A stretch of 64,000 bases of DNA from Bacteroidota bacterium (GCA_022709385.1 JAKLIX010000011.1:1-64000), one strand, 5' to 3'. Shown: positions 17,022-25,788, counted from the first letter of the stretch. The notes: generated by a model not told the origin, from the sequence alone. A program made the numbers and translations.

Positions 17022-17771
17022 TCAAAATATTTTTGCTTCATTTTGCAACAATTCAATGAGTTGTTTCGGGTTTTCCGGATCCACGAACTTACAGGCAGCC
17101 CGAGGTTCAGGTTTTTGATATTCAACAACTTCAGTAAGGATATCGGCATCTGCCGGGGGAATCACGGCAATGGGTTTGGTTCTTGCCATCATAATCCCTC
17201 TCATGGCGGCGATCCTGGGTTCTTTGGCAATACCTTTCTGAACGATCGCGATAAAGGGAAGCGGTACATGGACTTCTTCTTTTCCGCCGTCAATATCCCT
17301 GGTAAGCAAAGCTTTGCCATTTTCAATGCGGAGGGAAGTAACTGCTGACACCGAGGGTAATCCAAGGAATTCTGCCAGCATGCCTCCGACCGTCGAACCA
17401 TTATGGTCGCTGGATTCGATCCCGCAAAGGACGATATCATAAGCCTTATCTCTGATGGCTTCAGCGAGTTGTAAAGCCACGAAATATGCATCTGAAGCGA
17501 CGGCATCGACGCGTATGGCATCATCTGCTCCGATGGCCAGGGCTTTACGGATGGTGGGTTCTGAGGATACCGCTCCCACATGGGCGACTGTCACTTTTTC
17601 AATGGCATTTTCAGCGATGTCTTTCAATTCCAGTGCCCTTGTGAGCGAGAGTTCATCCCAGGGGTTGATCACCCACTGGATGCCGGTTTCATCTATTTTT
17701 TTATTTCCTTCTGTCAGTTTAACCCTGGTGGTGGTGTCTGGTACCTGACTCATGCAAACTAATAGCTTCAT
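17022..17771 (-). CDS. etfB: electron transfer flavoprotein subunit beta
   Basis: The 249-residue subunit begins with KLLVCMSQVPDTTTRVK, the usual EtfB N terminus, and contains WVINPWDELSLTRALELK and CGIESSDHNGSTVGGMLAE, the nucleotide-binding region. The C-terminal recognition loop AKEPRIAAMRGIM is present, the part that anchors ETF to dehydrogenases. It is the first gene of the etfB-etfA-membrane Fe-S-CCG-dehydrogenase operon. Confidence 0.95.
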   Translation of the reverse strand: MKLLVCMSQVPDTTTRVKLTEGNKKIDETGIQWVINPWDELSLTRALELKDIAENAIEKVTVAHVGAVSSEPTIRKALAIGADDAIRVDAVASDAYFVALQLAEAIRDKAYDIVLCGIESSDHNGSTVGGMLAEFLGLPSVSAVTSLRIENGKALLTRDIDGGKEEVHVPLPFIAIVQKGIAKEPRIAAMRGIMMARTKPIAVIPPADADILTEVVEYQKPEPRAACKFVDPENPKQLIELLQNEAKIF

Positions 17772-17826
17772 GCTTGTTATTGGTTTATGGTTTATTCACT
17801 AAAATGCTGATAAAAAATTAATTACT

Positions 17827-17903
17827 CAAAAATATCCGCAGTTTCCGGCCATGGTTTTCCTTCAGTAAGTGGCAAAAGTATGAAAATATGAACAGATAGC
17901 CAA
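17827..17903 (-). promoter_or_regulatory. candidate promoters of the etf operon
   Basis: Two perfect minus-strand -7 boxes lie upstream of etfB: TATTTTTG (17827-17834) and TACTTTTG (17873-17880). The latter has TTG 20 nt further upstream (17901-17903). The distal one gives a leader of about 100 nt and the proximal one about 50 nt. Confidence 0.4.
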
Positions 17904-17921
17904 CAATGCAAAATCTGCAGG

Positions 17922-17955
17922 TTTGATTGCTGCATGGGAAGATGGATTATCTTTG
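17922..17955 (+). promoter_or_regulatory. promoter of the TonB-domain gene
   Basis: TTTG (17922-17925) and TATCTTTG (17948-17955) are 22 nt apart. The -7 box sits downstream of the first in-frame ATG (17934), so translation should begin at ATG 17976, 20 nt after the box. Confidence 0.5.
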
Positions 17956-17975
17956 GGGCCGGAGAGGAGATTCGC

Positions 17976-18413
17976 ATGAAGAAACAGCGCAAAGAAAAGG
18001 ATTTCATTCATTTGCCCACTTATCCCGGGGGCAAGGAAGCTTATGTGGAATTTATCAGGAAACACCTGAGGTATCCGAAGGAGGCACTGGAAAAAAGGAT
18101 AGAAGGGAAAGTTTACCTTAAATATGAGGTCAGCGACAACGGGGATGTGTTGAGTGTGGAGGTAACCCGCAGTCTTGGTTACGGTTGTGATGAGGAAGCC
18201 ATGCGTCTGATCAGGATGTTGAAATACGACAAGGTGAAAAACAGGGGTTTAAGGTTGAAATCGACCATCAGGACACATATTGAATTCCGTTTACCCCCTG
18301 CTGCGAAGGGGATACAGTACAATTATACGGTCAGCGGGAATCCAAAGAAGGAACAAGCGGCAGAACCAAAAGCTCCCCCACCCTCTTTCAATTATACAAT
18401 TAAAATTGGCTGA
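17976..18413 (+). CDS. TonB C-terminal domain protein without membrane anchor
   Basis: Residues about 14-105 match the TonB C-terminal domain: FIHLPTYPGGKEAYVEFI, then RYPKEALEKRIEGKVYLKY, then VSDNGDVLSVEVTRSLGYGCDEEA. In TonB proper this domain contacts TonB boxes of outer-membrane receptors and is tethered by an N-terminal helix. Here the start at 17976 gives a charged N terminus (MKKQRKEKDF) and no signal peptide or membrane segment, and no exbB/exbD are nearby. A Pro-rich tail of about 40 residues follows. Either it is a cytoplasmic or adaptor use of the fold, or the export signal has been lost. It converges on fabI with a 5-nt gap. Confidence 0.72.
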   Translation: MKKQRKEKDFIHLPTYPGGKEAYVEFIRKHLRYPKEALEKRIEGKVYLKYEVSDNGDVLSVEVTRSLGYGCDEEAMRLIRMLKYDKVKNRGLRLKSTIRTHIEFRLPPAAKGIQYNYTVSGNPKKEQAAEPKAPPPSFNYTIKIG

Positions 18414-18418
18414 GCCTG

Positions 18419-19261
18419 TCAGTCATCGCAGTCTTCGCATCCTTCAAGGCTTTTATTGTACACATACATAGCCTTGTAGCTCATTCCCATGCTGGAGAAT
18501 CCGCCATCGTGATACAGATTCTGCATGCTCACTTTACGGGTCAGATCTGAGAAAAGGCTGATGATGTAATCTGCACATTCAGATGCAGATGCGTTTCCAA
18601 GGGGCGACATGCGTTCAGTGAAATCCATCAGGTTTTCCATGCCTTTCACGCCGCTGCCGGCCGTTGTCAGTGTCGGGGATTGTGAAACAGTATTGATCCG
18701 TATTTTTTTATCCCGTCCGTAGATATAGCCAAAGCTGCGGGCTATGCTTTCGAGCATGGCTTTTGCATCGGCCATGTCGTTATACCCATAGAGGGTCCTC
18801 TGGGCGGCAATATATGAAAGGGCAACCACTGAACCCCATTCGTTGATGGCATCCAGCTTCCTGGCCATTTGCAGCATTTTATGAAAGGAAATGGCCGATA
18901 TGTCGAGGGTTTGCTTCAGGTATTCGTAGTCCAGGTTATCATAGGGCAGTTTCTTCCTGACATTGGGTGACATGCCGATGGAATGCAGCAGGAAGTCGAT
19001 TTTTCCTCCATGAAATTCCATGGATTGAAGAAAGACATTTTTGAGGTCTTGCATACTGGTAGCGTCGGCCGGGATAATAATAGTATCCAGCTGTTGTGCC
19101 AGGCTTTCCAGGTTTCCCATCCTCAGGGCCAGCGGAGTGTTCGACAAGGTCAGCCTGCCTCCTTCCTCATGCACTCTTTCTGCCACTTTCCAGGCAATTG
19201 ATTGTTCATTCAATGCGCCGAAGATGATTCCTTTTTTCCCTTTTAGTAGTCCAAATGCCAT
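18419..19261 (-). CDS. fabI: enoyl-[acyl-carrier-protein] reductase FabI
   Basis: The 280-residue NADH-dependent reductase catalyses the last step of each fatty acid elongation round. It has the FabI-type nucleotide site (GIIFGALNEQSIAWKVAE), the DFLLHSIGMSP segment, and the active-site pair in YNDMADAK (Tyr-x6-Lys). The C terminus ends in a Cys/Asp-rich tail (SLEGCEDCDD). It appears monocistronic; no perfect TAnnTTTG box is visible in its upstream spacer. Confidence 0.95.
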   Translation of the reverse strand: MAFGLLKGKKGIIFGALNEQSIAWKVAERVHEEGGRLTLSNTPLALRMGNLESLAQQLDTIIIPADATSMQDLKNVFLQSMEFHGGKIDFLLHSIGMSPNVRKKLPYDNLDYEYLKQTLDISAISFHKMLQMARKLDAINEWGSVVALSYIAAQRTLYGYNDMADAKAMLESIARSFGYIYGRDKKIRINTVSQSPTLTTAGSGVKGMENLMDFTERMSPLGNASASECADYIISLFSDLTRKVSMQNLYHDGGFSSMGMSYKAMYVYNKSLEGCEDCDD

Positions 19262-19437
19262 AATAATCAGTTTTAAATTATTTACCGGGTGATAATGCGG
19301 TCGAGCAAGCGTGATCAGGGTAAATGTAAGGATGGCAGTCGGGCTTGTTTCCGGACACAGTTTTTTGTTCCGGACTGCAGTTTCCGGTTATAGGGCTTGC
19401 TGATATCTGCTTCACAACAATAAAACAATAGTGCTTA

Positions 19438-21096
19438 TCAATTGTTTCCCATCAGTTCTCTTGCGGTATCCAGCGTTTTTTCCGAAAAGGCTTCACCACT
19501 GATCATTTGGGCAATCTCGCGGATACGTTCTGTTTCATTCAGAAGCTTCACACAGGTTTTGGTTTGATTTTCGCCCGATTCTTTAAAGACCAGGTAATGA
19601 TGGGCAGCTCTCCCTGCAATCTGGGGAAGGTGTGTGATGACAATCAGTTGTTTACGGGAAGCCAGGTTTACGAGGATCTGACCGATCTTTGATGCGGTCT
19701 CACCGCTGATCCCGATGTCAATCTCGTCGAAGATCATGGTGGGCAGCAGGCGCTGGCTGCCGGTCATGGATTTGATGGCAAGCATCAGTCTGGAAAGCTC
19801 TCCTCCTGAAGCCATCCTGGATATCTCGCCCGGCGAAGTACCTTTATTGGCTGAAAAAAGGAATTGGACCCTGTCACGTCCTGAAGGACCGGCCTCCTGC
19901 AGATCCGAGATGAGAATATCAAAACGTCCGTCCGGCATTCCCATTTGCCTGATCATCGCCAGCAGTTGCTCTTTTACGGCCTCTTTCACGCGCATGCGGC
20001 TTGCCGTGAGCGTTTTTGCATGCCGGTCGAGCTGAATTTCCTCGGCTTGCAATTGTTTTTCAAGCTGGCTGATCTCATGGTCGAGCGAATACAGCGACGC
20101 CAGTTGCTGCTTCAGTTCAAGCCGGATATGGTTCAGGGCTTGTACATCATTTACCTTGTGTTTCTTTTGCAGCTGGTAGATAAGATCAAGCCGCTGCTGT
20201 ACCCATTCCATCCTGCCCGGATCATGGGAAATATGGTTGCTCAGATGATCCAGTTCCCTGGCAATTTCCTTGATCTCGATGTACATGTCGTCAATCCTTT
20301 CGGCCTTATCCTGTAATGATGGGTTCAGGCTGCAGATGCGTCTGAAAAGTTGTTGTACGTTGTTTAAATCCGTCAGGATAGTTTTATCTCCATTATCGAG
20401 AATTTCAAGGAGTTGAAAAAGGATGTTTTTGATCTCTCCGGCGTTTGACAGGATATTCAATTCGTTTTCAAGACTTTCCTGCTCGTTATCTCCCAAGGCA
20501 GCATGTTCAAGTTCCTGAAACAGGTGTTGCTGGAAATCCTGTTCAAGTTTGGCTTTACTTTCTTTATCTTTAAGGAATGTGAGATATTCTCTGTTTTTGC
20601 CCAGGGTAAGATATTGTTTCTGGTATGTATCGAGCAATTCCATGTTACCTGCGAACTGGTCGAGTACTTCCATCTGGTAGTCGGCGTCACGCAGCAGCAG
20701 GGTATCATATTGGGAATGAACGTCGATGAGCAGGTCGCCCAGTGTCTTTAACAAGGTAAGGTTCACCGGTGTATCATTGACGAAGGCCCTTGATTTGCCG
20801 CTCGCAAACACTTCCCTGCGGATGATGGTGATGTCATCGGGTGGGATGTCGTTTTCTTCCAGAAGTGCAGTGAAGGCCGGAGACTGCATTCGGAAGAATC
20901 CTTCAATCAGGCATCTGTTTTCACCTTCAGGCAGGATGGACGTATCTGCCCTGTTGCCGAGGATGAGGTTGAGGGCTCCGAGGATGATTGATTTTCCGGC
21001 TCCGGTTTCGCCGGTGATCACGGACAGTCCGGTTTCAAAAGGGATGTCGAGTTTCCGTATCAGGGCATAATTCTCGATGTGCAGGGAGAGAAGCAT
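19438..21096 (-). CDS. recN: DNA repair protein RecN
   Basis: The 552-residue SMC-like ATPase acts in double-strand break repair. The head begins MLLSLHIENYALIRKLDIPF and contains Walker A GETGAGKSIILGALNLILG; the C-terminal head has the signature ASGGELSRLMLAI and Walker B MIFDEIDIGISGE. The middle third is coiled coil. ATG 21096 is preferred to an in-frame TTG at 21108. It is the last of the bamD-rpoZ-coaBC-DUF4835-recN run but has its own -7 box at 21116-21123. Confidence 0.95.
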   Translation of the reverse strand: MLLSLHIENYALIRKLDIPFETGLSVITGETGAGKSIILGALNLILGNRADTSILPEGENRCLIEGFFRMQSPAFTALLEENDIPPDDITIIRREVFASGKSRAFVNDTPVNLTLLKTLGDLLIDVHSQYDTLLLRDADYQMEVLDQFAGNMELLDTYQKQYLTLGKNREYLTFLKDKESKAKLEQDFQQHLFQELEHAALGDNEQESLENELNILSNAGEIKNILFQLLEILDNGDKTILTDLNNVQQLFRRICSLNPSLQDKAERIDDMYIEIKEIARELDHLSNHISHDPGRMEWVQQRLDLIYQLQKKHKVNDVQALNHIRLELKQQLASLYSLDHEISQLEKQLQAEEIQLDRHAKTLTASRMRVKEAVKEQLLAMIRQMGMPDGRFDILISDLQEAGPSGRDRVQFLFSANKGTSPGEISRMASGGELSRLMLAIKSMTGSQRLLPTMIFDEIDIGISGETASKIGQILVNLASRKQLIVITHLPQIAGRAAHHYLVFKESGENQTKTCVKLLNETERIREIAQMISGEAFSEKTLDTARELMGNN

Positions 21097-21115
21097 GAAA
21101 AGCAACAATCTGTTT

Positions 21116-21123
21116 CAAAGATA
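21116..21123 (-). promoter_or_regulatory. -7 box of recN
   Basis: CAAAGATA on the plus strand reads TATCTTTG, a perfect -7 element, 19 nt before ATG 21096. A TTG lies 22 nt upstream, inside the last codons of the DUF4835 gene. recN may therefore be transcribed separately. Confidence 0.4.
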
Positions 21124-21144
21124 CGGCAGAAAAGCCTGTCAGAT

Positions 21145-22044
21145 TCAATTCGACTGCATGATCTTCTGATACTTGGAAGCATTGGCCGGGTCGATCTCTT
21201 TTAACGTATTGACTGCTTTTGTTTTATCCATCGGTGATGCCTGTGAAAAGATATTCACAAGTTCATCCGACTTGGCTTCCAGGATCAGTTGTATCAGAAA
21301 GAGGTTGGGCTTTTCGCGGTTTACTTTGCGCAGCAGTTCGATACTTTCCATGACAGCGGCCCGGCCGATATCCATATTCTCGGTCATTACATCGAGTCCG
21401 AGCCGGTGATATTTATACATGGCTTCCCGTATGCCGCTGTAGGATGAGTTCAGTACATTTTCAATGAGCCAGTATCTGTTTTTCATGCTTTCAAAGGCTT
21501 TCCAGCCTGATTCGGGGGTGTTTTGCGAAATATTGACCACAGACTGGGCTTTCTGGAAAAACTGGCTGCCTCCGTACAGGCTGTAAGTATCGAAATCCAT
21601 TCCGAGAAACATATATACATAAAAGGCAATCAGTGAAGTAAGGTTGGAGCTGAACTGGTTGTCCGTGTATTCAAGGTTCTGGCCCTCGAGATAGCGGAAC
21701 TGGATGTTTCTGTCCATGTAGTTGAGCACGGGTGAAACGTAGGAGGTACGGTAAACCGGCCGTCCAAGCTGAATGGACATAGTGCCCTTGAACTCATCGT
21801 TGGAGATGCGGTCGCTGATGGTAATCTGCAGTTTACATTCCAGTTTCTCTTCATGCCTGAAGTTATACGGCGACCATTTTCTGCTGTTTACCAGTTCATA
21901 GAGAGAGGTTTGCATTTCCTGGTAAACTGTCCTGTCTGTACCCTGTACCTGTGGACTTGAGACAGAAACCTGGCAAATGAACTCCTGTGCTTTCATGGTA
22001 AAGGGAAACAGGAGCAGGCATATCAAGATCAAGCTATATCGCAT
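21145..22044 (-). CDS. DUF4835 envelope protein (PorD-like)
   Basis: The 299-residue protein has a signal peptide (MRYSLILICLLLFPFTMKAQ) and a body of the DUF4835 type, with CQVSVSSPQVQGTDRTVY near the N terminus and a conserved AFYVYMFLGMDFDTYS segment. DUF4835 is Bacteroidota-specific; some annotations call it the T9SS protein PorD, which I recall but cannot verify here. It overlaps coaBC by 11 nt, and its placement between coaBC and recN is a familiar arrangement in the phylum. T9SS cargo genes elsewhere in the window fit an envelope/secretion role, but direct evidence is lacking. Confidence 0.75.
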   Translation of the reverse strand: MRYSLILICLLLFPFTMKAQEFICQVSVSSPQVQGTDRTVYQEMQTSLYELVNSRKWSPYNFRHEEKLECKLQITISDRISNDEFKGTMSIQLGRPVYRTSYVSPVLNYMDRNIQFRYLEGQNLEYTDNQFSSNLTSLIAFYVYMFLGMDFDTYSLYGGSQFFQKAQSVVNISQNTPESGWKAFESMKNRYWLIENVLNSSYSGIREAMYKYHRLGLDVMTENMDIGRAAVMESIELLRKVNREKPNLFLIQLILEAKSDELVNIFSQASPMDKTKAVNTLKEIDPANASKYQKIMQSN

Positions 22045-23254
22045 GGTTTTCTTTGTTAATCAGGTATTCATATATTTTTTCCGTGAGCAGGCCGGCCAGT
22101 GCTTCTTTGGACATGAGCGGCAATACCTTGATATTTTCTTCTTTGTCGATCAGTGTCACTTTATTGGTATCATGTCCGAATCCTGCTCCGGCATCTTTCA
22201 GGGAGTTTACAACGATCAGGTCAAGCTTTTTATTTCGGAGTTTTTTCATTGCCTCTGCCTTTGCATTCCTGGTTTCGAGTGCGAAACCTGTCAGAAACTG
22301 CCTGTTCTTTTTTTTCTCCCCCATCGTTTTCAGGATATCCGGATTGGGTGTGAGTTCCAGGCTGAGGGCAGTGTCTGATTTTTTTATCTTTTGCTTGGCG
22401 GGCATGGCAGGTCTGTAATCGGCAACGGCTGCAGTCATGATGCAGATATCTGAGGTGGGGAAATGCTTCATGCAACGATCAAACATCTCCCTGGCGCTGG
22501 AAACATCCACCCGTTGGATGTTTGTACAAGCTGTCCTCAGCGAAACAGGGCCTGTAACAAGAATCACTTCAGCACCTTGTCCTGCAAATGCATTCGCAAG
22601 GGCAAAACCCATCTTGCCACTTGAATAATTTCCGATAAAACGGACAGGATCAATTTTTTCGTAGGTCGGGCCTGCAGTGATCAGCACTTTTTTACCCCGG
22701 AACCTGTTTTTTTTTTTAAAGAAGGATTCGAGCAGACTGACAATTTCGTCAGGTTCTTTCATCCTTCCTTTGCCGCTCAGCCCGCTGGCCAGTTCGCCTT
22801 CATCCGGTGGAATAAGGATATTTCCGTAAGACTGAAGCGTATGAATGTTTTTTGTGGTGGCAGGATGTTCAAACATATCCACATCCATGACCGGAGCGAA
22901 AAACACAGGTGAACGTGCTGCCAGGTATATGGCCGTCAGCAGGTTATCGGCCTGGCCGTTGGCCATCTTGGCGAGGGTATTGGCCGTGAGCGGTGCTATC
23001 ACAATGGCATCTGCCCAGGCAGCCCAGTCGATATGGCTGTTCCATTGCCCGCTGCCTCCCTGGAAAGGCTCTGACAGCACTGGTCGCTGTGACAGTGTGG
23101 ACAATGTTAAGGGGGTGATAAAGTCTTTGGCGGCATCTGTCATCACTACCTGCACAACGGCTCCTTTCCTGATCAGCAGCCTGATCAGGGTGGCAGCCTT
23201 GTACGCAGCGATACTGCCTGTAATGCCCAGAATGATCTTTTTCCCCTTCAGCAT
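22034..23254 (-). CDS. coaBC: bifunctional phosphopantothenoylcysteine decarboxylase/ligase CoaBC
   Basis: The 406-residue flavoprotein carries out two steps of coenzyme A synthesis. The CoaC half (about 1-180) has ILGITGSIAAYKA, catalytic His75 in NSHIDW, and PVMDVDM in place of the usual PxMNxxM. The loop that holds Cys158 in E. coli reads LASGLSGKGRM, with Ser157 at that place. The CoaB half (about 185-400) has LITAGPTYEKIDPVRFIGN, SSGKMG and TAAVADYRP. Both substitutions occur in other Bacteroidota homologues as I recall. It lies 13 nt after the rpoZ-like gene. Confidence 0.93.
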   Translation of the reverse strand: MLKGKKIILGITGSIAAYKAATLIRLLIRKGAVVQVVMTDAAKDFITPLTLSTLSQRPVLSEPFQGGSGQWNSHIDWAAWADAIVIAPLTANTLAKMANGQADNLLTAIYLAARSPVFFAPVMDVDMFEHPATTKNIHTLQSYGNILIPPDEGELASGLSGKGRMKEPDEIVSLLESFFKKKNRFRGKKVLITAGPTYEKIDPVRFIGNYSSGKMGFALANAFAGQGAEVILVTGPVSLRTACTNIQRVDVSSAREMFDRCMKHFPTSDICIMTAAVADYRPAMPAKQKIKKSDTALSLELTPNPDILKTMGEKKKNRQFLTGFALETRNAKAEAMKKLRNKKLDLIVVNSLKDAGAGFGHDTNKVTLIDKEENIKVLPLMSKEALAGLLTEKIYEYLINKENHAI

Positions 23255-23267
23255 GGTATTGCAGTGC

Positions 23268-23597
23268 TTACTGCATTTCTTCCTTTGCAGGGTTTCTGTA
23301 ATAAATCTGATTGCTCAGAAACTCATGGATGGAGATCAGTGTAGGTTTGGGCAGTTGTTCGTAAAAACGGGCGATCTCTATTTGCTCGCGGTTTTCGAAC
23401 ACTTCCTCAAGGTTGTCGGTTGCCGTGGCAAACTCACTGATCTTTTTATTGAGCTCTTCTTTCAGTTCCAGTGAAATGATGTTGGCCCTTTTGGCCAGAA
23501 TACAGACAGTCTCATAGATGTTGCCCGTGGGCGCTGCAAAATCAGCAACATTGCGGGTAACGGCCAGGTTGTCGGTTTTCACTTTTTTGTAATCCAT
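23268..23597 (-). CDS. rpoZ: RNA polymerase Rpb6/omega-family subunit
   Basis: The 109-residue protein corresponds to the small omega subunit of Bacteroidota, annotated as RNA polymerase Rpb6. It has the NIYETVCILAKRANIISLE core, in which the omega family conserves a helix that clamps the beta-prime subunit, followed by an acidic helix and the IHEFLSNQIYYR tail. It sits 13 nt downstream of bamD and 13 nt upstream of coaBC, the usual position for this gene in the phylum. That linkage supports the call beyond the modest sequence signature. Confidence 0.82.
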   Translation of the reverse strand: MDYKKVKTDNLAVTRNVADFAAPTGNIYETVCILAKRANIISLELKEELNKKISEFATATDNLEEVFENREQIEIARFYEQLPKPTLISIHEFLSNQIYYRNPAKEEMQ

Positions 23598-23610
23598 CTA
23601 TTTGATAATG

Positions 23611-24405
23611 TTATGGTTCGACTTCTTTTAACGCAATCTTTTTCAGGTTTTCCGCCTCTTTGAGGTATACGGTATTGGGATAAAAAGTAAGCAGGGTGTT
23701 GTAGGCTTCGAGGGCTCCCCGGTATCGTTCGTTTTTTTTCGAGGGGACACTGTTGGCTGCAAAATCAATATATGCTTTCAGGGTGAGGAAAAGAAGTTCT
23801 TCCCTGTATTTCGTATCAGGGAAATCTTTGTAAACATTCCTGAAGGAGGTGATGGCGGCCTGGTATTCCCCCATATTGTAGTACAGGCGTGCAATCTCAT
23901 AGTTTTTTTTCTCCAGTTTTGCCCTTAATTCATCCATCAGCTGGTTCACCCTGGGTATCCTGTCACTGGCGGGATACAGATTGACAAACATCTGGAATTC
24001 CTGAATCGCCTCGAGGGTACTGGTCTGATCGAGGCTGTACATGGGAGAATCGAGGTATTTGCAGAAAGCCGCCATAAAAAGACATTCTTCTGCCAGGCTG
24101 CTGTTCGGAAAGTTCTTGGTAAAGGTTTTGAAATAATAATTGGCCAGGATGAAATCTCCCTGGTGGTAGTAGCTGTTGGCAGTATAGTAATTGATCATTT
24201 CTGCCTTGTCGGTACCCCTGTAAAACGGTATCAGCTGGTCGAACAACTGGAGTGCTCTGTTATAATCCCCGTCATGGTAATACTTGACGGCTGCTTCGAA
24301 CTTTTCGGTGTTATCCGCAGACTTCAGTAATTTATTGTATCCGCCGCATGAAAGCTGTATCAGCGTAAGAATCAGAAGGGGTAACAGGAGGATTTTCCTT
24401 AACAT
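23611..24405 (-). CDS. bamD: outer membrane protein assembly factor BamD
   Basis: The 264-residue lipoprotein is part of the BAM complex that inserts beta-barrel proteins. It has a lipoprotein signal peptide ending in IQLSC, then TPR-like repeats: YYHDGDYNRALQLFDQLIP, YHQGDFILANYYFKTF, and FVNLYPASDRIPRVNQLMDE, typical of BamD/YfiO. It heads a co-directional run with rpoZ, coaBC, DUF4835 and recN. A -7 box lies 5 nt before the ATG. Confidence 0.92.
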   Translation of the reverse strand: MLRKILLLPLLILTLIQLSCGGYNKLLKSADNTEKFEAAVKYYHDGDYNRALQLFDQLIPFYRGTDKAEMINYYTANSYYHQGDFILANYYFKTFTKNFPNSSLAEECLFMAAFCKYLDSPMYSLDQTSTLEAIQEFQMFVNLYPASDRIPRVNQLMDELRAKLEKKNYEIARLYYNMGEYQAAITSFRNVYKDFPDTKYREELLFLTLKAYIDFAANSVPSKKNERYRGALEAYNTLLTFYPNTVYLKEAENLKKIALKEVEP

Positions 24406-24410
24406 GGGTG

Positions 24411-24418
24411 CAAAAGTA
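24411..24418 (-). promoter_or_regulatory. -7 box of the bamD operon
   Basis: CAAAAGTA on the plus strand reads TACTTTTG, a perfect -7 element ending 5 nt before ATG 24405. A TTG lies 18 nt upstream. A very short or absent leader is predicted. Confidence 0.4.
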
Positions 24419-24436
24419 CAAAAAAAACTGACGTAC

Positions 24437-25747
24437 TCAATTCCTGACCAGCAGGTTGTGATGAATCGTATCGTTACTGTTCCAATGGACGATGTACACG
24501 CCGGGGGGAAGGTTAGCGGCCGTTACAGGAAGCAGGTTGACACCCGGATTCAGATCAAACTGGTTCATGCTCAGTAGTTTCCCTGACAAGTCTGAGATTT
24601 GCAGGCTGATGCTTTCCTGTTTCCCTGCGGTAATTTCAAGGGTGGCATTACCAGGGCTGGGATTAGGATATATGACAGTGCGCGTTTCAGGTGCAATATT
24701 TTTGATCTGAAGCGGTGGTCCGTTATATTTAAAGATGCCTCCCTGGGATGAGGCAGTGTTGTTGACACTGCCAAGCCATCCGGTGCTGATGTCCCTGAAA
24801 GCGATTAGCGAACAGGTTTGATTCCCCTGGGGAGCTTCCATGGGCAGAAAGCTTGCACCCCAGTCGTTACTGATCATCAGATTATCACCGCAGGCAAGGA
24901 TGGTGGATACTGTTCCGGGCACGAATGTCATACAGCTGATACCCGTCAATCCTGCTGCTCCGGTTTTTATCCAGGTCTGGCCCTGGTCTTGTGTCTGATA
25001 CAGTGAATATTCATCCAGCAAAGGATCCAGCCTGCCGGCCAGGCCGACCGTATCGCGGAATACAACGACATGTACCTGGGGCTCGGGAAAAGGAAGGAAG
25101 GACCAATGGTAGGAACGGTCATATGAATAGAAGATTCTGCCGTTGGTGCTGCCTCCGAACCAAAGGCTATCGCCCTTTACCCAATATACCCGGTGTGAAG
25201 TGCGCTCTTCATCATATGCGAGCGGCATGTCGGAAGCAGGGATGCTGTCCCAGTTGTTGCCGCCGTCGGTAGTGACCCAAATTTCAAAATTACCGTCGTG
25301 GGGTTGTCCGATAGCCAGGCCGGAGTCTGCATCAAAAAAATGAATGATTTCCGGATTTACACTAAAGACTGCCGTGGGCTGGATATTCCAGTTCTGCCCT
25401 CCGTCGGTGGTTTGAATGATAAAGCCACCGGTGTCGGCTATGCTTTGAAGGCATGCCCAGGCTGTCGTGCCATCGTATGCATGGATCATCCCCAGGCCAA
25501 AGCCTTCCAGAAGATCGATAGTCCCTGCCTGCCAGGTGCTGCCACCGTTCGTGGTCCGTGAAAAGTCCCTGCTCAGCGAAGAAGTTGACCCCGACGTACG
25601 TCCCGTGATCCAAACGGTGTTGTTATCTGCCATGCTGATATGCTCAACCCACCGTTCCTGTTGAAAGGCAGTCCACTGCGACTGCCATTGTGCCCGGCTG
25701 ATAAAAGGCAGGAGCGTGATAATCAGGATAGCGGTAATTCTGGTCAT
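24437..25747 (-). CDS. secreted YCF48/BNR-type beta-propeller protein with T9SS sorting domain
   Basis: The 436-residue protein starts with a signal peptide (MTRITAILIITLLPFISRAQ). The body has repeated propeller-like units with the pattern TTxGGxxW: TTNGGSTW, TTDGGQNW, TTDGGNNW, and TQDQGQTW, typical of YCF48/sortilin-like BNR blades. The last 75 or so residues begin with IYPNPSPGNATLEI and end HHNLLVRN, the type A T9SS sorting domain that directs secretion and surface attachment. No catalytic residues are evident; a binding or structural role is likely. It is a single gene with a -7 box 33 nt upstream. Confidence 0.85.
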   Translation of the reverse strand: MTRITAILIITLLPFISRAQWQSQWTAFQQERWVEHISMADNNTVWITGRTSGSTSSLSRDFSRTTNGGSTWQAGTIDLLEGFGLGMIHAYDGTTAWACLQSIADTGGFIIQTTDGGQNWNIQPTAVFSVNPEIIHFFDADSGLAIGQPHDGNFEIWVTTDGGNNWDSIPASDMPLAYDEERTSHRVYWVKGDSLWFGGSTNGRIFYSYDRSYHWSFLPFPEPQVHVVVFRDTVGLAGRLDPLLDEYSLYQTQDQGQTWIKTGAAGLTGISCMTFVPGTVSTILACGDNLMISNDWGASFLPMEAPQGNQTCSLIAFRDISTGWLGSVNNTASSQGGIFKYNGPPLQIKNIAPETRTVIYPNPSPGNATLEITAGKQESISLQISDLSGKLLSMNQFDLNPGVNLLPVTAANLPPGVYIVHWNSNDTIHHNLLVRN

Positions 25748-25780
25748 AGGAAGTTAATATGGAATTGCTGAAAACGTCGG

Positions 25781-25788
25781 CAAAGGTA
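25781..25788 (-). promoter_or_regulatory. -7 box of the beta-propeller gene
   Basis: CAAAGGTA reads TACCTTTG on the minus strand, a perfect TAnnTTTG, 33 nt before ATG 25747. No -33 match was found. Confidence 0.35.
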
